Assembly (NCBI GenBank): GCA_003531115.1
Contig: DQHT01000052.1
Coordinates: forward strand, 1-5,580
Length of the DNA: 5,580 bases
Direction: 5' to 3'
DNA from: Bacteroidota bacterium
Lineage (GTDB): Bacteria; Bacteroidota; Bacteroidia; UBA8524
Part shown: piece after piece, positions 1 to 5,580 of the stretch
Numbering within the stretch: the stretch's first letter is position 1
Layout of the letters: every line of letters starts with the position of its first letter
Notes under the pieces: generated by a model
The model's input: only the letters and a program-made list of their open reading frames with translations
Told to the model about the DNA's origin: nothing
The model's database searches: none
Position numbers and translations under genes: made by a program

Positions 1-28
1 GGTTATGGGTTATGGGTTTCGGGTTATG
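1..28 (+). repeat. Tandem 7-bp repeat, GGTTATG type (4 units)
   Basis: Four consecutive heptamers are visible: GGTTATG (1-7), GGTTATG (8-14), GGTTTCG (15-21) and GGTTATG (22-28). The array starts at the window edge, so its true length is unknown and more units may lie to the left. It is non-coding and sits upstream of sucD. A related array in the opposite orientation follows at 42-62. The function is unknown; it could be a simple intergenic minisatellite or a stem-forming element. Confidence 0.8.
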
Positions 29-41
29 GTTACCTAAACCC

Positions 42-62
42 TGTAGCCTTTAGCCTGTAGCC
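42..62 (-). repeat. Tandem 7-bp repeat, GGCTACA type on the minus strand (3 units)
   Basis: On the plus strand the units are TGTAGCC (42-48), TTTAGCC (49-55) and TGTAGCC (56-62). Read on the minus strand they are GGCTACA, GGCTAAA and GGCTACA. These differ from the GGTTATG units at 1-28 mainly by transitions (shared pattern GGYTAYR), so the two arrays look like diverged copies in inverted orientation. The 13 bases between them contain GTTACC and TAAACCC, which also resemble the heptamers. In single-stranded form, GGGTTT (14-19) can pair with AAACCC (36-41), and the flanking heptamers can pair using G-U wobbles. Confidence 0.75.
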
Positions 63-71
63 AAAAATACA

Positions 72-102
72 TTTCCGATTCTGACTCCAAAAGGCTAATT
101 TG
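72..102 (+). promoter_or_regulatory. Candidate Bacteroidota-type promoter of sucD
   Basis: TAATTTG (96-102) resembles the Bacteroidota -7 element TAnnTTTG but is one base short between TA and TTTG. TTTC (72-75), 20 bases upstream, could be a weak -33 element (consensus TTTG). If used, transcription would begin only about 5-12 bases before the ATG at 118, giving a very short leader. No Shine-Dalgarno sequence precedes the ATG; the leader is A/T-rich (AAATTTTTTAC), as is usual in this phylum. This is a match by eye to a loose consensus. Confidence 0.4.
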
Positions 103-117
103 CGCCAAATTTTTTAC

Positions 118-999
118 ATGAGCGTTCTCGTTAACAAACATTCAAAGATCATAGTTCAGGGGTTTACCGGTAGTGAAGGCACTTTTCATGCTTCACAAAT
201 GATTGAGTATGGTACCAATGTGGTGGGTGGAGTAACCCCTGGTAAAGGTGGCAGCAGCCATTTGGACCGGCCCGTTTTTAATACGGTGGAAGCTGCGGTA
301 AAAGAGACCGGAGCGGATGTGTCGATTATCTTCGTTCCTCCTGCATTTGCGGCCGACGCCATTATGGAAGCGGCTGATGCGGGGATTCGTGTAATCGTTT
401 GTATCACTGAAGGAATCCCTACCCGCGACATGATCACGGTAAAAGCCTATATCAAAAAAAGAAATTGCACCCTGATCGGACCGAACTGTCCGGGAGTTAT
501 CACACCTGATGAAGCCAAAGTGGGTATTATGCCGGGTTTTGTATTTAAAAAGGGCCGGATAGGAATCATCTCCAAATCAGGAACCTTAACGTACGAAGCT
601 GCCGATCAGATCGTAAAAGCAGGACTTGGTATTTCCACAGCCATAGGTATTGGTGGCGACCCGATCATTGGAACTCCTACACGCGAAGCGGTGATCATGC
701 TGATGAACGATCCGGAAACGGATGCCATCGTGATGATCGGCGAAATTGGTGGTAACTATGAAGCTCTTGCAGCCGAATGGATACAGGCGAATGGAACCAA
801 ACCGGTAGTTGGGTTTATTGCCGGACAAACCGCTCCTGCCGGACGTCGTATGGGTCATGCCGGTGCGATCGTTGGCGGAAAAGAAGATACTGCTGCAGCT
901 AAAATGGAGATCATGCGTCGCTGCGGGATCCATGTTGTGGAGTCTCCGGCTGAAATCGGAAGCGCCATGGCTGCCCTTTTAAACGCTCCTCAAGCCTAA
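118..999 (+). CDS. sucD: Succinate--CoA ligase (succinyl-CoA synthetase), alpha subunit
   Basis: This is the alpha subunit of the TCA-cycle enzyme that interconverts succinyl-CoA and succinate with formation of ATP or GTP. It acts in the cytoplasm together with the beta subunit SucC. The protein has 293 residues, close to the roughly 290 usual for the family. Visible motifs are the CoA-binding Rossmann loop [10 protein letters not shown] (15-24), [10 protein letters not shown] (36-45), GPNCPGVI (121-128), SKSGTLTYE (152-160), [10 protein letters not shown] (177-186), the conserved Glu209 in GEIGG, and [16 protein letters not shown] (237-251). His247 in that last motif is the phosphorylated active-site histidine. 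The ATG at 118 is chosen because [10 protein letters not shown] aligns with the family N-terminus (MSILIDKNTK in E. coli); an in-frame TTG at 100 would add an unsupported MRQIFY. Nucleotide specificity is set by SucC, which is not in the window. sucC is not directly upstream, where 117 bp are non-coding, so sucD looks singly transcribed here. It ends in two terminators. Confidence 0.97.
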   Translation: MSVLVNKHSKIIVQGFTGSEGTFHASQMIEYGTNVVGGVTPGKGGSSHLDRPVFNTVEAAVKETGADVSIIFVPPAFAADAIMEAADAGIRVIVCITEGIPTRDMITVKAYIKKRNCTLIGPNCPGVITPDEAKVGIMPGFVFKKGRIGIISKSGTLTYEAADQIVKAGLGISTAIGIGGDPIIGTPTREAVIMLMNDPETDAIVMIGEIGGNYEALAAEWIQANGTKPVVGFIAGQTAPAGRRMGHAGAIVGGKEDTAAAKMEIMRRCGIHVVESPAEIGSAMAALLNAPQA

Positions 1000-1003
1000 T
1001 CCC

Positions 1004-1032
1004 GGGCACGTTTATCGCGTGCTCTTTTGTTT
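1004..1032 (+). terminator. Rho-independent terminator of sucD
   Basis: GGGCACG (1004-1010) pairs with CGTGCTC (1018-1024), with one G-U pair and a 7-base loop (TTTATCG). It is followed at once by TTTTGTTT (1025-1032). It starts 5 bases after the sucD stop codon. There is no matching T-run on the opposite strand, so it should act only on rightward transcription. Confidence 0.65.
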
Positions 1033-1056
1033 ATAGATAGTATGTTATAGAAAATT

Positions 1057-1084
1057 AAAACCGGAAGAAATTCCGGTTTTTTTT
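1057..1084. terminator. Bidirectional Rho-independent terminator between converging genes
   Basis: A perfect 10-bp stem, AAAACCGGAA (1057-1066) with TTCCGGTTTT (1071-1080), encloses a GAAA tetraloop (1067-1070). On the plus strand a run of eight T ends at 1084. On the minus strand the stem is followed by TTTTAATTTT (from the A-rich stretch at 1051-1060). It can therefore back up the first sucD terminator and also end transcripts of the minus-strand gene. The T-run on the plus side overlaps the TAA stop (1085-1083) of the minus-strand gene. Confidence 0.85.
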
Positions 1085-4000
1085 AATAGATCATGGTCAC
1101 TGTACCCTTGTAATCAACCCATTCCCCTCCACTCGAACGAACTTTGGCGATCACATAATAAACCCCTGCCGGGAGTAATCTGCCTGTGGCCTGGCTTGCT
1201 CCGTTCCAGCAAAAATGGATATCCTTACTTTCATAAACCAATTCAGCATAGCGGTTGTAAATTTCGATCTCCAGTTCATCACAGTTATTTAATCCATCAA
1301 AGGAATAACAGGTATTGAGGTTATCCCCCGGATCGGGTGTAAATACGTTGGGGATCATCAGCTTGCCTCCGGCAGGTTCTGTCAGGTTTATCGTTTTTTC
1401 AAGGGTATCGGCACAGGGACCACTTTTATTTGTTATAAAACGAACCACATAGGTTCCGTAATTCGTGTATTCGTGAAGGGGATCTTTTAGTGTGGATGTT
1501 GTTCCATCTCCAAAATCCCAGAAATAGCCTAATGGTGCCGCACTGTTTGCGTTAAATTGAACTTCCTTTGAACAAGGTTTAAATGAAGCCGTAAAATCAG
1601 ATGGAATTGTAGGTACGACTTCAATATCCACAAAAACCGAATCAACAAGGTTACAGGAAAGCGAATCGACCACTTTCAAATAGGCCCTGAATTTGCCCGA
1701 CTGGGTATAGGTATGCGTGGCGTTATAGCCCGTATCGCTGCTTCCATCGCCAAAAACCCAGGTAAAGCTGGTTCCTTTATAACTTCTATTGGTGAAATTG
1801 ACGGTTAAAGGCGAACAACCCAATTGTGGGGCAGCAATAAAATCAGATTCTATAGCATAGGTAATTTGAAAGTCGAGTTTAAAGGAAGCATTGCTGCAAC
1901 GGGGACTCGAATTTATGGGAAAAGCCGCTCCGGGAGTGGTAACGATATCCGATATAAAATAAGGACCACCCGACTCCGGACAACTTCCGCATATGGAATG
2001 GTATACCACACCGCGTTTATCAAAGCGGCTTGTTCCGCCATCAACATGGTCGGCAGTTTGTGTGCCTCCAAAGAAGGTAGCGTAAATGAGGTTTTGTGCA
2101 TTTTTATCCAAAACCCCAAGATAAAAGTCGTTTCCATCCGTTTGCGGATATAAGGCATCAGGGGTAACAGGCAGACCGGCTGTTGTTCCTACATGCCCAA
2201 CCCCCGCATCGGAACCCCAGCCGGCAAAATAAATATTGTAACAATTGTCGACGAGGAAGGCGGTGGGTGAAAAATTGGGATTATTTGTCCGGTTTCCCAG
2301 CGTGGTGGCCATCAAAAGGGAATCGAGCTTTTCATCCATTTTCATGATAAATTGTCCACCGCCCGGGAAATTATACGGACTACCAACAAGAGGCATGGTG
2401 CCGGCAGTCTGACCAAAAACATACACATGATTTTTCAGGTCAAAATCAACAAAATAAACCTGATCGTACTGCGCTGTACCGATATAGGTCGAAGCCAAAA
2501 GCTTTTTTGTACCCTGATCGATACGCAAAACCATTCCGTCAATTCCACCCTGCCTGGTCGGATAAAGGGCATCAGGAGTTGTGAAGAGCGTACTCAGGGT
2601 TCCTCCACCCGAAATAAGATTATTGCTCCTGTCGATTCGCAATGCATAAAGCGCGTCGTCTTTATCCCCGCCCCAATAAGTGGCCCACATTACATTCTGC
2701 AGGGAAGAATCCAGTTCCATGATCAGTCCGTCATACCCGCCGCCATGTTGGGTCTGGATAGCATCGGGGCTGATTAGAATTCCTGAAGAAGATTTCGCAC
2801 AGGAGGCAAAAAAGATATTCCCACTTCGTGCCACCTGAATATCACCCCGGTGATTGTCGGCAAAATTGTAGGTGAGCGCAGTATTGTCAAGCACTCCGTC
2901 ATCACCGGGACCACCAATATAGGTCGAACCCACTAAGGCCGATCCATCGAAAGAAAATTTAACCACCACGATATCTGCGCCTCCACCCAGTGTTGTGTCG
3001 GCCGCCAGCGAATCAACGGGAAAATCATCAGAATAGGTGCTTCCTAAAATTACCAGTCGGTCTTCGGCATCCACCACCAGACTATGTGGATAATCGTTGT
3101 CGGTTCCTCCCAGGTAAGAAGCCCATACCAATACTTTTCCCGATGAATCGTATTTGCTGATGGCCATATCGCATTGGAAAAAGCCATAAGGACCGCTGGT
3201 ACCGATAAATCCTGCCGGATTCACCTGAAAAGCTCCTGTTGTGGCAGGATAACGCCCGTTAGGTGCCTGAGGATAGGGTTCCGTAACATTCCCGGCAGCA
3301 TACAAATTTCCGCGGCTGTCGTAAGTGGCCGTAAAACCGAAATTGTCGGCCGATGAGCCGGAATAGGTAGCAAATATCATGATGGGCGGGTCAATGATCA
3401 AAGGCAGATCAGGGTTGTATTCCCCCACTTTAAAACGAATATTTTTTCCTTCCAGGACATAGCTGCAGGGTACTAACCTTCTTTCTTCACCCACCATTTG
3501 GTAAGCCAATGGAACTCCTTCTACCAGGTGATTTACAGAAGTTCGGATATAGAGAATTCCATTGTCAAGGAAGATATCCTCTGCCCCTTCATAGTGAATG
3601 TTGATCTGTGCCGGATCGGCATGGGGTGCAATGATCCAGTCGTATTTTAATCCGCTGGCATCATTGTACAATTTGAGGTCAATGCCGGGATATAAGTTTG
3701 TGTAGTCCACTTCATTAAAAACGGGTACCTGGCTCGCCCATTTGCTTTTGTCTCTTCCGATAAAATAATTTCGATGGAAAGGATAAGGCATTTTGCCATC
3801 TGCCAAGTTGGGTTTTGCACCGACAAATTTGGTTCTCAACACATGATAACGCATGGCAAAACCTTCAGGAAATTCTTTTTTATGGTGACTAATATCATGG
3901 AAAGTGGAATAATCATCTCCATGCAAAAAATAATAGGTGAAACCCTGCTGTTCTACGAAAAGTTTGCCGGAAAGAATGTCGCCTTCAAAGAGCACATTCG

Positions 4001-4112
4001 GGTGCCATTGTCCGTCGTTACGGGTAAATTGAACGGGTGTTTGAGCAAATGACGGAAGTGCATAAGCTACCCATAAGAGTAGCAGCATGGCCTGTCTTTG
4101 CTTAATTCCCAT
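1083..4112 (-). CDS. Secreted SBBP beta-propeller / PKD protein with T9SS gliding-type C-terminal domain
   Basis: This 1009-residue protein is predicted to be exported and held at the cell surface or released; its ligand or activity is unknown. Residues 1-23 form a signal peptide with a basic start, a LLLLWVAYAL core and a likely cut after SFA. Residues about 26-241 form a beta-rich domain beginning FTRNDGQW, of the type usually found before SBBP repeats (I believe DUF7948). Residues about 244-749 hold seven propeller repeats marked by A/S-T-Y-x-G-G and a later D-x-x-G/N-N-x-Y-x-x-G strand. Two PKD domains follow (about 757-833 with WVFGDG, about 838-912 with WDFGDG). Residues about 917-1009 form a gliding-motility-associated sorting domain (IPNVFTP, IYNRYAELVYES, PAGVYY). 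The start at 4112 is chosen because the signal peptide begins there. An upstream in-frame ATG at 4250 would add 46 non-signal residues and overlap lysS; Met9 (4088) is a weaker alternative. There is no secretion gene or PorP/SprF gene beside it. The domain calls are firm; any adhesive or binding role is inference. Confidence 0.9.
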   Translation of the reverse strand: MGIKQRQAMLLLLWVAYALPSFAQTPVQFTRNDGQWHPNVLFEGDILSGKLFVEQQGFTYYFLHGDDYSTFHDISHHKKEFPEGFAMRYHVLRTKFVGAKPNLADGKMPYPFHRNYFIGRDKSKWASQVPVFNEVDYTNLYPGIDLKLYNDASGLKYDWIIAPHADPAQINIHYEGAEDIFLDNGILYIRTSVNHLVEGVPLAYQMVGEERRLVPCSYVLEGKNIRFKVGEYNPDLPLIIDPPIMIFATYSGSSADNFGFTATYDSRGNLYAAGNVTEPYPQAPNGRYPATTGAFQVNPAGFIGTSGPYGFFQCDMAISKYDSSGKVLVWASYLGGTDNDYPHSLVVDAEDRLVILGSTYSDDFPVDSLAADTTLGGGADIVVVKFSFDGSALVGSTYIGGPGDDGVLDNTALTYNFADNHRGDIQVARSGNIFFASCAKSSSGILISPDAIQTQHGGGYDGLIMELDSSLQNVMWATYWGGDKDDALYALRIDRSNNLISGGGTLSTLFTTPDALYPTRQGGIDGMVLRIDQGTKKLLASTYIGTAQYDQVYFVDFDLKNHVYVFGQTAGTMPLVGSPYNFPGGGQFIMKMDEKLDSLLMATTLGNRTNNPNFSPTAFLVDNCYNIYFAGWGSDAGVGHVGTTAGLPVTPDALYPQTDGNDFYLGVLDKNAQNLIYATFFGGTQTADHVDGGTSRFDKRGVVYHSICGSCPESGGPYFISDIVTTPGAAFPINSSPRCSNASFKLDFQITYAIESDFIAAPQLGCSPLTVNFTNRSYKGTSFTWVFGDGSSDTGYNATHTYTQSGKFRAYLKVVDSLSCNLVDSVFVDIEVVPTIPSDFTASFKPCSKEVQFNANSAAPLGYFWDFGDGTTSTLKDPLHEYTNYGTYVVRFITNKSGPCADTLEKTINLTEPAGGKLMIPNVFTPDPGDNLNTCYSFDGLNNCDELEIEIYNRYAELVYESKDIHFCWNGASQATGRLLPAGVYYVIAKVRSSGGEWVDYKGTVTMIY
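1866..3383 (-). repeat. Seven SBBP-type beta-propeller repeats within the surface protein
   Basis: These are protein-level repeats, not DNA repeats. The marker strand begins near residues 248 (ATYSGSS), 331 (ASYLGGT), 396 (STYIGGP), 477 (ATYWGGD), 541 (STYIGTA), 602 (ATTLGNR) and 678 (ATFFGGT). Spacing is about 61-83 residues. Several units carry a TTPDALYP-like segment (510, 649, 725; ISPDAIQ at 447) followed by a strand such as DGMVLRID or DGLIMELD. A final segment (residues 739-749, NASFKLDF) could supply the closing strand. Seven units suit one closed propeller, but the fold is inferred from pattern only. Confidence 0.7.
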
Positions 4113-4117
4113 AAATT

Positions 4118-4169
4118 CAAAGTTAATCAATCCGCTCAAATTAAAGGATAGACCGCTTTTCCCGTCAAA
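4118..4169 (-). promoter_or_regulatory. Candidate promoter region of the surface-protein gene
   Basis: Two -7-like elements read on the minus strand. TAACTTTG (4125-4118) is an exact match to TAnnTTTG but lies only 5 bases before the ATG at 4112 and lacks a clear -33 partner; use of it would give a leaderless or nearly leaderless mRNA. TTAATTTG (4144-4137) has one mismatch and sits 21 bases downstream of TTTG (4169-4166), a spacing compatible with Bacteroidota promoters; it would give a leader of about 20 bases. The sequence does not decide between them. Confidence 0.4.
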
Positions 4170-4190
4170 TAGTTGTACGCGCTGCGGGCA

Positions 4191-4225
4191 TTTCGAGCAA
4201 ATTAGTTCTCCAGACCCTATCTTCG
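4191..4225 (+). promoter_or_regulatory. Candidate promoter of lysS
   Basis: TATCTTCG (4218-4225) differs from the Bacteroidota -7 consensus TAnnTTTG at one fixed base. A weak -33 candidate is TTTC (4191-4194), though its 23-base spacing is long. The ATG of lysS follows 16 bases after the element, with an A/T-rich leader and only a weak AGAG in place of a Shine-Dalgarno site. The whole 129-bp divergent region 4113-4241 has room for both promoters; I see no operator repeat or riboswitch in it. Confidence 0.4.
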
Positions 4226-4241
4226 CGCAAATTTTTAGAGC

Positions 4242-5580
4242 ATGGTCCACGAATTATCCGAACAGGAAATACAGCGCAGAGAAAAAGTTACCCAATTGCG
4301 GGAAATGGGTATTGAACCCTACCCTGCAGAGGCATTTGAGGTAAATGTAACAGCGGCCGAGATCAAGGAAAACTACGAACGGTCCAAGCTCGATTATAAA
4401 AATGTAAGCATCGCCGGCCGGTTGATGAGCCAGCGCATCATGGGTAAAGCTTCTTTTGCCGAAATAAAAGACCATACCGGCCGCATTCAGATCTATGTGA
4501 ACCGCGATGAAATTTGTCCGGAAGAGGATAAAAACCTCTATAACAATGTATGGAAAAAAATGCTCGATATGGGCGATTTTATTGGCGTTACCGGCTATGT
4601 ATTCACTACCCAGGTTGGAGAAATTTCCATCCATGTAACAAGCTTTAAATTACTGAGCAAAAGTCTCAAACCCCTTCCTGTTGTGAAAAAAGACGCCGAT
4701 GGAAATGTACACGACGCTTTTTCCGATCCGGAACAACGTTACCGCCAGCGGTATGTGGACCTGATCGTGAATGAAAAGGTAAAAGACACTTTTGTAAAAC
4801 GTACGCAGATCATCAACGCCATGCGTGCTTTTTTCAATAACAGCGGCTATCTGGAGGTTGATACTCCTGTGTTACAGCCCATTCCGGGAGGGGCAGCGGC
4901 ACGTCCGTTTACCACCCACCACAATGCGCTCGATATGCCTTTGTACCTGCGTATCGCCAATGAACTTTACCTGAAACGACTGATCGTAGGAGGTTTTGAC
5001 GGGGTATATGAATTCTCAAGAAACTTCAGGAATGAGGGCATGGACCGCACCCATAATCCGGAATTTACGGTGATGGAAATTTATGTGGCGTATAAGGATT
5101 ATAACTGGATGATGGATTATACCGAGGCCATGTTGGAACATGTGGTGAGCGAGGTGAATCAGGGTAATACCGTGGTAAAAATGGGTGATATCGAACTCGA
5201 TTTTAAACGCCCGTTTCCGCGTATCACGATGTACGATGCCATCAAACAATACACCGGTTTTGATATTTCCGGTATGGATGAGGATCAATTGCGTGAAGTA
5301 TGCGGCAAACTGGGTATCCATGCCGATAAAAGCATGGGTAAAGGCAAGCTGATCGATGAGATCTTTGGTGAAAAATGTGAGAAAAACTTTATTCAGCCCA
5401 CCTTTATCACCGACTACCCGATCGAGATGTCGCCCCTGTGCAAACGCCACCGGACAAATCCCGAACTAACCGAAAGGTTTGAGTTGATGATCAACGGCAA
5501 AGAGATCGCGAATGCCTATTCCGAGCTGAATGACCCCATCGACCAACGTGAACGTTTTGAAGAGCAGGTACGTTTAATGG
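4242..5580 (+). CDS. lysS: Lysine--tRNA ligase (class II lysyl-tRNA synthetase), 3' end cut by window
   Basis: This enzyme charges tRNA-Lys with lysine using ATP, in the cytoplasm. The frame is open from the ATG at 4242 to the window edge, giving 446 residues; full-length bacterial enzymes have about 500, so roughly 50-60 residues, including motif 3, lie outside. The start MVHELSEQEI is followed by the family's QRREKVTQLREMGIEPYP. Residues about 54-140 form the OB-fold anticodon-binding domain (AGRLMSQRIMGKASF, 58-72). The catalytic domain shows RYRQRYVDLI (166-175), motif 1 around GYLEVDTPVLQPIPGGAAARP (202-222), motif 2 (SRNFRNEG, 259-266, then HNPEFTVMEIY, 271-281) and NGKEIANAYSELND (418-431). 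Residues equivalent to the lysine and ATP contacts of the E. coli enzyme are present: Glu241, Arg263, Glu279, Tyr281, Asn424, Tyr426 and Glu428. A linker, VVKKDADGNVHDAF (147-160), is longer than in E. coli, as I recall for Bacteroidota. It is transcribed divergently from the surface-protein gene. Confidence 0.97.
   Translation, partial: MVHELSEQEIQRREKVTQLREMGIEPYPAEAFEVNVTAAEIKENYERSKLDYKNVSIAGRLMSQRIMGKASFAEIKDHTGRIQIYVNRDEICPEEDKNLYNNVWKKMLDMGDFIGVTGYVFTTQVGEISIHVTSFKLLSKSLKPLPVVKKDADGNVHDAFSDPEQRYRQRYVDLIVNEKVKDTFVKRTQIINAMRAFFNNSGYLEVDTPVLQPIPGGAAARPFTTHHNALDMPLYLRIANELYLKRLIVGGFDGVYEFSRNFRNEGMDRTHNPEFTVMEIYVAYKDYNWMMDYTEAMLEHVVSEVNQGNTVVKMGDIELDFKRPFPRITMYDAIKQYTGFDISGMDEDQLREVCGKLGIHADKSMGKGKLIDEIFGEKCEKNFIQPTFITDYPIEMSPLCKRHRTNPELTERFELMINGKEIANAYSELNDPIDQRERFEEQVRLM

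Noticed and set aside
1..62. CRISPR array or rRNA/tRNA fragment
   Set aside because: The repeats are only 7 bp and contiguous, without spacers, and no tRNA or rRNA fold is apparent.
100..117. TTG start for sucD, adding six residues (MRQIFY)
   Set aside because: The ATG at 118 aligns with the family N-terminus, and the TTG lies inside the promoter-like element.
1824..2777. Plus-strand open frames antisense to the surface protein (1824-2153, 2352-2777)
   Set aside because: They are opposite a well-supported domain-rich frame, and their translations show no family signature.
4113..4250. 46-residue N-terminal extension of the surface protein from an ATG at 4250
   Set aside because: It would bury the signal peptide, overlap the start of lysS and run through the divergent promoter region.
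4254..4634. 126-residue open frame on the minus strand
   Set aside because: It lies wholly inside lysS, whose frame is confirmed by family motifs; it is antisense shadow.
5016..5450. 144-residue open frame on the minus strand
   Set aside because: It is antisense to the motif 2 and catalytic region of lysS and has no recognisable motif.

Overview
The window is a chromosomal segment from a member of the Bacteroidota; class and genus are not resolvable. Four things support this. First, there is a large secreted protein that ends in a gliding-motility-type (type IX secretion, T9SS) C-terminal domain. Second, the candidate promoters resemble the phylum's TAnnTTTG -7 element. Third, no gene has a clear Shine-Dalgarno sequence. 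Fourth, the lysyl-tRNA synthetase carries a linker that I recall from Bacteroidota. No plasmid, phage or transposon gene is visible, and base composition looks even throughout.

Layout: positions 1-117 are non-coding. They hold two arrays of 7-bp repeats in opposite orientation, then a promoter-like stretch. sucD (118-999, +) encodes the alpha subunit of succinyl-CoA synthetase and is complete. The 83-bp gap after it contains a +-strand terminator hairpin and then a perfect 10-bp hairpin with a GAAA loop. The second hairpin has T-rich flanks on both strands and can serve both converging genes. A 1009-residue secreted protein follows on the - strand (4112 down to 1083). Its parts are a signal peptide, an N-terminal beta-rich domain, seven SBBP-type beta-propeller repeats, two PKD domains and a divergent T9SS sorting domain. 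The 129-bp divergent region 4113-4241 holds promoter candidates for this gene and for lysS (4242 to the window edge, +). lysS encodes a class II lysyl-tRNA synthetase and lacks its last part because the window ends.

The three genes do not form an operon or a shared pathway. sucD acts in the TCA cycle, lysS in translation, and the large protein at the cell surface. They appear to be three single transcription units in the order convergent, then divergent. I see no hidden multi-gene system. The most distinctive features are the inverted heptad arrays at the left edge, the seven-repeat propeller protein with its atypical sorting domain, and the terminator that abuts the stop codon of that gene.
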